A stretch of 64,000 bases of DNA from Verpa conica (taxonomy: Eukaryota; Ascomycota; Pezizomycetes; Pezizales; Morchellaceae), in NCBI GenBank assembly GCA_033030425.1, contig JAUFSD010000020.1, forward strand, positions 1,178,001-1,242,000. The letters are read 5' to 3'. A program made the position numbers and the translations under genes. Numbering within the stretch: position 1 is the first letter of the stretch; each line of letters starts with the position of its first letter. Shown here one piece after another: positions 57,765-64,000 of this stretch. The notes under the pieces were generated by a model, which saw only the letters and a list, made by a program, of their open reading frames with translations, searched no databases and was not told the DNA's origin.

Positions 57765-58586
57765 CTAAAGCCCCCCCTTGTTCGTCCCCCCATCACCGTT
57801 GTCATCCTCCTCCTCCTCCCAATCGCTATCGCCGTCTAGACATGCCTCCAGTACGTCTTCTTCCTCATCCTCGCTATCATCACTTGTTCCATCCCTCACA
57901 TCCCAAAACGGTACCCACTGGGTTTTATTACTAAGAGATGGGACACCGATGTCCCGGCTGAAAGACCATTTAAATTTAACTTTCCGGTACCAGACACCAA
58001 AGATCTGATCTCCGGGTATATCCAAGATACTGATTCGGCCGTAACTTACGTCCCTAGTACCTCTTACCCCCGCTGTCATAGTGATCGTGGTATCCATGAT
58101 GGGTAACAGTGGTGTTTCAGCGCCGGCAGCCCCTACTCCTATTGAGTTACTGATTGTGGCTAGTTTCGCATCCGTGAGAATAAAGAACCCAACAAGTAGA
58201 TACACGTCGTATCGATTTTTAATCGCATCTAGGAGCCAAGCGCGGGTTTCGGGCTTGGCACACGCATCCTCAAACCAGGTGGTGTAGTTCCGGAGTTTAT
58301 GGGTAGTGAGCTGTGGGGCGGTTATGTTCGTGGCTGCTTTGTTCTGCTTTTCATAGGAGATGGAGAGGATATCCGTTAAGAAGGATTTGAACTTTGATCG
58401 CTTGGATAACGTCTGTGCCTCGGAGAAGCTACCATAGACATTTATATTGATCTCGGAGGCACTTGGTCGATCTTCAAATGGTTCATGGACGTTTTCGTGG
58501 ATGTCTTTGGTATTTAGAATGAGGCAACCAAGGTGTAGTGAGTGGAGTGACTGAATGTTTTGAAGTGAGGAGACTGGTTTCGACAT
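57765..58586 (-). CDS. Small conserved fungal protein, possible gasdermin-like fold
   Basis: Intact frame of 273 residues without introns. The middle has a helical stretch (TWFEDACAKPETRAWLLDAI), a hydrophobic strand DVYLLVGFFILTDAKLA, a Gly/Ala/Ser-rich segment and a late hydrophobic strand ending IPGDQIFGVWYRKVKFKW. The last 55 residues are strongly acidic (DDSEDEEEDVLEAC). The order of helix, VY-V-type strand, glycine-rich part and IP-x-x-x-AxRV-type strand resembles the N-terminal pore domain of gasdermins. Fungal gasdermins are about this length and often lie next to protease genes, here a TPR-CHAT gene. This is pattern resemblance, not a family match; the fallback is a conserved hypothetical protein. 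The start is the first ATG of the frame. Confidence 0.6.
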   Translation of the reverse strand: MSKPVSSLQNIQSLHSLHLGCLILNTKDIHENVHEPFEDRPSASEININVYGSFSEAQTLSKRSKFKSFLTDILSISYEKQNKAATNITAPQLTTHKLRNYTTWFEDACAKPETRAWLLDAIKNRYDVYLLVGFFILTDAKLATISNSIGVGAAGAETPLLPIMDTTITMTAGVRGTRDVSYGRISILDIPGDQIFGVWYRKVKFKWSFSRDIGVPSLSNKTQWVPFWDVRDGTSDDSEDEEEDVLEACLDGDSDWEEEEDDNGDGGTNKGGL

Positions 58587-59279
58587 TCTGGGGGGTATGG
58601 GATAAGGTGAGGATTAGGCCGGTTGTAAGGAAGCCTTTGAATTATGTATGCATTAGGGTACTATCTCGGTCGGTGGCTTAGGTAGCATATATATAGTATA
58701 TAACATGTGTTAACCAGCCTTGTCACCCTAAAAAAAGGTGTAGGAAAGAACCAAATCGTTGTCCTAATTCCTTATTAATACAGCCAATGAAACTTGATAT
58801 CAACCCTCCGATGTTTATGCTGGCAGCGCTTTAATTCTGCTCTCGATTCCACCTCACTCCCTATTCTTCCTCGCCCCGGACCCCACCATCCATCGCACCT
58901 TGAGTATTTCAGGTTTTGTTCCCCGATCCCTGCCTAATTCTGTCAACTTTCCTACCAGCTCCCGCCGCCCTCTTATGGATCTGACTTCGATTCCGGTATC
59001 TTACGTCTGCTCTATTTCTGATCTCGGTACTTGAAGAGCTAACCGAGGAGTAATTCCGCCTTGGTGGCCTTCTCTTAGCGGAAAGAGCCCTGTCTAAGCC
59101 TCCACGAAGGGGAAGTGTGTGCTATGTACTAAGGGCTAGGGTTCACTCCACCACTCAGTCACGTGATTGCACACGCGACACCACAATGTCGAACAACGCG
59201 TTTAGCTATCGACGTCGATCGCCATCTCATCCTTCTCTGCCAAGGACTCTCTCAAGATAGTTGATACACCTGAGCCATC
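58587..59279. promoter_or_regulatory. Divergent intergenic region (shared promoter candidate)
   Basis: This 693-bp gap separates the minus-strand 57765-58586 gene from the plus-strand HNH gene, so both 5' ends face it. AAGGGCTAGGGTTC near 59135 is a TTAGGG-type motif about 140 bp upstream of the HNH start, and TCACGTGA lies near 59160. A TATATATAGTATATA-like stretch lies near 58690. Confidence 0.4.
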
Positions 59280-60821
59280 ATGGAAGCCCCCCCCACCCGT
59301 CCAATAGATTCTCTTGCGCTGTCACTGTGTCTCCGTCCCCCGATCCCTTCCCCGGCAGAATGCCCCAATTTCCTACCCGAACTGCCCTCATCCTTCATCT
59401 CCTTCCGGCATCCTGGCTACCCCGATAGTCAAAATCTCATGCTTCGTCTTCCTTCTCATGATGGCCCCCAATCTAATGGAGAAGGGGTAGATGTATGGGG
59501 TGTACACTACGGTACCGCTCTGTGGGCGTGTATGATCATCGCATGCAACACCCCCGGGGTACTATCCCCGGCACGACTACAACCATCCTCCATTCCTAAC
59601 TTGAGCACCCCTCCCATTGACTCACTTCTTACAGCCCCAGAATATTATTTCTACCCCACAGCTTGGCTCGAGACGGCCGATCGAAATCATCTCAAGTACG
59701 CGGTGTGCCCGAGTTTCGATGACTGGCAGTTCCCCCGTGGTAGGGTTCCATTACAATGGATTCATGTGTATGTAAGCTTCCTAGTCCTATCCCGGTTAGG
59801 TTAGCCATTTATATTGATATTCCTTAGATCGATCCACAGCCTTCACCCCGCATTCCCGCACCTAGCCAGTATTCCGCCGCGGTTATTGAGCGGGATGGCT
59901 CCTGCCGTGTCTCGGACTTTGAAGATTGTACCGAGACCGCTCATCTTGTACCACAGAAAAACGTAGCATGGGTATGTCAAGGGTCTTGTCCTACCTCCTT
60001 ATAACTCCTTACTAATTTTGGTAGTTTAGGCGTAACCAAATGGTCCTATATAACCTAAATAATGCCCTGCCAAGCCATCTACTAGTCTCTGACATCCAAA
60101 ACTGCCTACGCCTTCGCAGCGACATTCACGACCAACTCGATGCTGGAGGCTTTGTCTTTGTCCCTAAATGCGGCACATCACGAATTCACTTCCTCGTCCT
60201 GTCACGTAATTATGGTCGACTCTACCACAATCGGCAAACGCATGAGCTGCGTGTTGCTCCCGAGTTCCTTTATGCACGTTTTGCTCTCGCGGTTCTACCA
60301 CTTGCGCAAGCTTTTACAACATCCCCCGGTGTCAGGATCCGTGTGTGGAATAAAGAGGGAAATGACTGGAAGGAAACCGAGGTACCGGAGGATGAGGATC
60401 CTTCTCCATCGCCTAAGAAAAAACTCAAGCTCGGCGATGCGGTTGTCGGTAGAGCCCTGAACTCTCTCAACACACATGGCACTCAATTTATGTCGAGTAA
60501 AGAGTTCCCTGTACCTAGCCAACTCTCTTCTAGCCCGGCTATCACTATCTCGCAAAGTGAGCATGAGAGCCGAAAGCGAGCTTTTGATGAGATAGGTAAA
60601 GCTCTCAAAATTCATAGAGGTTCATTCGCTGACTGGTAGTAGTCTCCGCGAATCCAGAGTACGCCTGGGATAGAGTCACCTGGCACCCAGATACAGAACG
60701 ACTTGGGAGGTTGAAAGAAGAATACTTGAAGACTCGCGAACCGATGCATGGGGTGGAGGTAAAACGGCAGCTGGAACTGCTTGAGAGTGGGGTAGTTTCG
60801 TCCGAGGAGGAGATACCTTAG
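59280..60821 (+). CDS. HNH nuclease-domain protein, four exons
   Basis: Exons 59280-59771, 59828-59971, 60025-60595 and 60640-60821 (introns 56, 53 and 44 nt) join in frame to give about 462 residues. The HNH core is built from exons 2 and 3: RDGSCRVSDFEDC, TAHLVPQ (first His), AWFRRNQMVLYN, then NCLRLRSDIHDQLD (Asn and last His) and FVFVPK. This matches the fungal HNH family with the RCVVT...AHIVP...WF..N...LRSDIH.FD pattern. Reading straight on from exon 3 gives a stop at 60639. Splicing at 60596 restores a C-terminal part (VTWHPDTERLGRLKEEYL) typical of the family, so that intron is favoured. The Pro-rich first 160 residues are of unknown function. A basic stretch KKKLKL (around residue 340) could target the nucleus. 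The molecular role of this fungal family is not established. Confidence 0.82.
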
Positions 60822-61433
60822 GATCTCGTGGGTATGACCCGGTGATAAGGCTGGGGGTTCCGATGCATTATTGAAACTTAATAAGATACCTATGTTTCCG
60901 GATGTTGTTTTAGCAACGTACCAACTATCAGAAGCTGGGAAGTATAGCTTGAGAACAGTCCCTCACCGAGAGGACCTAAGGATACCCAATTGAGGGCGTG
61001 TGTCGGGGGCGTTGTTTTAAAGCTACTGATTATACAGTCATAAATATCACCTAATAAATATTGAATGAATAATTACATAGAGCCTTTCAGTCTAATAAAT
61101 ATTTAGAATTATTGATACCATAAGGATTGTTTCTGTGCCTCGGCCTAACCTCTGGTGCACAGGTTCTTAATTAAAAAGAATTACCTATAAAATCTAGAGT
61201 ACAAAATCTCGAAGCCCCAAGGTTAATTTTGATATATGTAATTTCATAGAGGTGAAGATCAAAGGACCTAAAAAAATCGCAACGGAGTTCATTTATTTAT
61301 CAGTAATAGATATTAATGGGCATAGTACACCTAACCCTAGTACCAAGAGTGTTGTATGTTTCCTTCATTTAGTAGACCTTTAAGGGTACAAGGCGAGCGA
61401 TAGAGGTCTACATGCAATAAAAGGCAGCGTGTC
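60822..61433. other. Intergenic, no supported gene
   Basis: AT-rich, with one CCTAACCCTAG motif near 61329. No frame or repeat of note before the MITE at 61434. Confidence 0.5.
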
Positions 61434-61663
61434 CCCAGGCATTTATTAAATACTCGGAGTGAGATCGCGGCCGCTGCCGGTCATAAACGGCGACATGGCA
61501 GTAACTACAGAACAAGAACAACTGTGAACTACAAAATAACATAGTCGCTATATAGTCTATCAAGAGAGTTGCACTGTCTTTATGGTAGTCTTTGTTGTCT
61601 TAGGGCTGCGTCATGACCGGTCTTGGTCGTAATCTCACTCCGGGTATTTAATAAGCGCCAGGG
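61434..61663. mobile_element. MITE related to the 3001-3271 element
   Basis: The ends contain AGGCATTTATTAAATACTCGG and the inverted form CCGGGTATTTAATAAGCGCC, continuing into GGAGTGAGAT on both sides, about 32 bp of imperfect TIR. The ends match those of the element at 3001-3271. A TA follows the right end (61664-61665), while the left flank reads TC, so the target site is decayed on one side. Non-coding. Confidence 0.75.
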
Positions 61664-62164
61664 TAGACGGCAGAAATAATGAGGGGTTTTTATGGCAATG
61701 GATGAGGTTACGGCGGGCGGCAGCAACCAGTCCGCCATAATTCACAAAGCAAAGTACAAAAATCTCCCTGAATATATTTTCTTTCTAATAATAACTAGAA
61801 ATATCCTCATACATATAATAAAACAAAAATAGGAAGTACCAAACTTCTAGCCAATACTAAAATGTTTACTTGACTGTGTCCTTTTAACAACATGATTGGA
61901 ACATATGGGTACCGTCTGCTGAACTAATTGAATAGATTCAGAAACCGTGCTTGAAGAACCAACAGCTGAATGCATCCGCTATAAATATATATTAAAATTG
62001 AAACTATACTAATAAAGAATTATTTTAAAACTTACCTTCAAGTTACGGTTTAAAGGCTGACCTATCTTGCAAATTTTCTTGATTAGAATCATGATTAATA
62101 TATGTATTATCATCGTGATAGAAAATCTTTTAATTACTGGCCCCACCCCAATACTGCCCTTTAG

Positions 62165-62464
62165 CAACACCTTCTTTATAACAAGCAATTTGATGAAGAT
62201 CATCTTCTTGCACACCAAGCCAAAAAAGCAGCAATCCTTTCTGCATCAGGTAGCTCTAAAAAGGAAAGGGACCATGCTAAGGCAGCTAAATGGGGAAGCA
62301 ATAATAAAGAGAAGACAAAAAAAGCATCTGCACTTGGTGGTCTAAAGAGCAAAGCCTTAAGGCATTTAAGCAAGGCAGGAAAACTGGGTACCAAAGAGGC
62401 TATCAATGAGCTTGTAGCTAAGTGGGAGGAGGAGGCGCAGGCGGAGGGAGAGAGGGAAGGGTAG
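62165..62464 (+). CDS. Lys/Ala-rich open frame inside the TIR element
   Basis: The frame is open for 99 codons after a good acceptor (CTGCCCTTTAG before 62165) up to TAG at 62464, and starts without an ATG. It reads as one amphipathic, Lys/Ala-rich protein piece, with motifs AHQAKKAAILSASGSSKKERD, KASALGGLKSKALRHL and KAINELVAKWEEEAQ-like sequence. Codon content is unlike the AT-rich surroundings. It matches no transposase motif known to me. It may be the last exon of an element-encoded protein or of a captured host gene. The 5' part is not found. Confidence 0.4.
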   Translation, partial: QHLLYNKQFDEDHLLAHQAKKAAILSASGSSKKERDHAKAAKWGSNNKEKTKKASALGGLKSKALRHLSKAGKLGTKEAINELVAKWEEEAQAEGEREG

Positions 62465-62520
62465 GCAGGGGCAGGGGCAGGGGCGGGGGGAGAGGACCGG
62501 GGGGGGAGGGCCGGGGAAGT
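62460..62520 (+). other. G-run tract able to form G-quadruplexes
   Basis: The stretch after 62460 contains consecutive GGGGC repeats followed by GGGGGG and an eight-G run, giving more than four runs of at least four G with 1-6 nt loops. It lies directly after the stop of the frame in the TIR element. Confidence 0.7.
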
Positions 62521-62618
62521 CGCCTGCCAATTTGTACTGTTGCGATAAAAAATTTATTCGGGAGAGACTTTACATTTCGCTTCGTGAATTATGGCGGACT
62601 GGTTGCTGCCGTCCGCCA

Positions 62619-63497
62619 TAGGGGTCTACTTAGTGTATAATAGCAATTGCGGATGGGAATTCGGATTTTTTTCCCTCCTGGCTATTTCAAAAGCCATCTC
62701 AGGTACTGTGATGTTTTCTTTCCCTTCAAGACAACCCTCACTTTTCTCTCAGGCAGACCCATGCCCATTCGGGGGCTTTATCCCTAGGCCTCGCACTTCC
62801 CGATTGCAAACCGGGTACCCACAATGCGTCTCTGTGGTGGGTCACCGAACGCGGGGGAGCTGGTCCGGTTTTGAAGCCGGCAACACGCAACCGGCATGAC
62901 ACGTACATCGCGGGGTGTTGTAGAATGAGGCTCGTGCAGCGTCGCTTTCCCGCAACATGATCCTGAAACGCTGCAACTGCAAATGGGATTCATATTAAGA
63001 TACGATTCGCTATTTGGATTTCAATGTTTAAGCGAATCCTTCTCAGTGGTTCGCTACGGCGGAGAATGCAAGCCGATTGCAGCCCGACCAAGCGAATCAC
63101 TATTCAGGCAGCCCACTTTGAGTCACTGTGCGGGTAAATCTGATCAATCGAAAGACTTGGGGTCGGTTTGCTGGTTGGAACACCTGTCGGCGGGGTAGGG
63201 ACACGCATCAGAATCGAGCGTTTGTAAGGGTCACGATAGGAAACATATTCGACAACAGCACCGTCGGTACCCAATCCGCAAGATGTACAGGTCTCCGGAT
63301 TTGCAATCAACACCCGAATGGCTGGGCCTACAGATGGGCACAAACCGATAGGAAAAAAGTGCAGTTCCGGAGGCGAATAAAATATGAAGACCCCGCTGTT
63401 TGCCGGAAGTTTATACAACTACCATCACATCGTTCTCTGATAAAACCACAATCTCTATACACTACCATCGTGCGGGGGGGCTAGCGATTCTAACACC
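62619..63497. other. GC-richer intergenic region upstream of the last gene
   Basis: Frames of up to about 118 codons exist on both strands (63128-63484 plus, 63104-63418 minus), but they oppose each other and neither matches a family. GCGAATC recurs several times near 63005-63095. It should contain the promoter of the gene starting at 63498. Confidence 0.4.
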
Positions 63498-64000
63498 ATG
63501 TGCTGTTCTTGCTGGAAGCGTTGTTGTTGTTGTGCTTCCCAGTCACAGGAAGACAGCGAGGATCCACCAGCACGTGAGGTCAAACCACGCCGGTTGAATA
63601 CACAGAACCAACCACATACCACATCCTGGTACAGTGATGATAGTGCCGTCAGTACAGAAGCAAGGGAGAAGTCGCCTCTATCTTCGCCGGAGTCCACACA
63701 TCCAGCACAGGCAACAAAACCACTTTCCTCACGTCCCATTCTCAATTGGATTACAGCCGGGCAAGTCAGACCACGGAAAGATTCAACATCTGGATCGAAA
63801 TCTTTCCAGCCTGAATCCTCCAAACGTATTGGTGGGGATGGTAGGCGAGCAAAGGCCCAGACTGAAAATTCCTCAGCGGAAAGTATTGTGGGTACCTCAC
63901 CTGCTGTGGGGTATTCGCCGGTGGGAGTAGATTCAAGTGTGGATAGGGGATCATCGAGAGAAGGACGAACCTCTGAGTCGGAGAAAACACTTCCGCTTAA
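63498..64000 (+). CDS. Cys-rich N-terminus, Ser-rich protein; runs off the window
   Basis: An ATG at 63498 opens a frame with no stop to the window edge (167 complete codons). The N-terminus MCCSCWKRCCCCASQ packs seven Cys next to basic residues. Such clusters are commonly S-acylated and hold proteins at membranes. The rest is Ser/Pro/Thr-rich and charged, probably disordered (EKSPLSSPESTHPAQ, SSREGRTSESEK). No domain is visible yet. The opposite strand also has open frames, but the uninterrupted length and low-complexity composition favour this one. An internal exon of a longer gene is also possible. Confidence 0.6.
   Translation, partial: MCCSCWKRCCCCASQSQEDSEDPPAREVKPRRLNTQNQPHTTSWYSDDSAVSTEAREKSPLSSPESTHPAQATKPLSSRPILNWITAGQVRPRKDSTSGSKSFQPESSKRIGGDGRRAKAQTENSSAESIVGTSPAVGYSPVGVDSSVDRGSSREGRTSESEKTLPL

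Larger units (their letters stand above)
61711..62618. mobile_element. TIR transposon of 908 bp with TA target and about 75-bp ends
   Basis: The left end CGGCGGGCGGCAGCAACCAG continues through TCCGCCATAATTCAC and further imperfectly matched sequence (61711-about 61787). The inverted copy lies at about 62540-62618. Both ends abut TA. The terminal 26 bp also form a small palindrome (GGCGG...CCGCC). The interior is AT-rich on the left and carries a coding fragment and a G-rich tract on the right. Confidence 0.8.

Noticed and set aside
63104..63484. Opposing frames of 104 and 118 codons
   Set aside because: They lie on opposite strands of the same GC-richer region and neither shows a domain or splice sites.
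1..64000. Window at a chromosome end because of the TTAGGG motifs
   Set aside because: Motifs are single or double, in both orientations and spread over the whole window. There is no long tandem telomere tract.

Overview
This is eukaryotic DNA from a filamentous fungus. Genes are sparse and split by very short introns (about 46-70 nt, GTA[A/T]G-type donors, CTAAC/CTGAC-like branch sites, YAG acceptors). The gene types are those of fungal accessory genomes: a NACHT-ankyrin NLR, a TPR-CHAT protease, an HNH-domain protein, an F-box protein and C2H2 proteins. Roughly two thirds of the window is intergenic and full of decayed repeats, which suggests an AT-rich, transposon-rich ascomycete genome of the truffle/cup-fungus (Pezizomycete) kind. 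That placement is an inference, because no marker gene is present. The telomere-type motif TTAGGG/CCCTAA occurs inside the window more than 20 times.

Layout. 1-416 is a 52-bp minisatellite. 2.2-4.3 kb holds a tandem pair of U1/matrin-type zinc-finger genes with a TA-flanked MITE between them. 4.3-7.8 kb is repeats. 7.8-10.1 kb (minus) is a three-exon gene with a transglutaminase-like Cys-His-Asp arrangement. 12.6-16.65 kb (minus) is an NLR: Pro/Ala/Thr-rich leader, helical N-terminal domain, NACHT, near-identical ankyrin repeats. 18.1-19.3 kb (minus) is a four-exon C2H2 protein. 19.3-22.0 kb (minus) is a gene whose 5' half is a serial duplication of one symmetric exon. 26.7-45.6 kb is a cluster of five related genes (four with a complete RING end, one wrecked by a hAT-type MITE). 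They are predicted membrane-anchored, coiled-coil, C-terminal RING-finger proteins and are separated by a family of repeats bounded by inverted TTAGGG-like motifs. 48.0-49.9 kb (minus) is an F-box/leucine-rich gene. 51.8-55.6 kb (minus) is a TPR-CHAT protease, followed at 57.8-58.6 kb (minus) by a small protein that weakly resembles a gasdermin pore domain. 59.3-60.8 kb (plus) is a four-exon HNH-domain gene. 61.4-62.6 kb contains two TIR elements. A Cys-rich, Ser-rich gene runs off the right edge from 63498.

How it fits together. The NLR, the CHAT protease, the gasdermin-like protein, the HNH protein, the F-box protein and the RING family all match gene classes that fungi use in non-self recognition, regulated cell death and ubiquitin-mediated turnover. 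The strongest new-looking results are the RING family, whose RING is always assembled across the same two introns and ends in the same short exon, the symmetric-exon array, and the telomere-motif-bounded repeats. Most multi-exon models here were built by eye from splice sites, frame continuity and comparison between copies, so they need transcript support.
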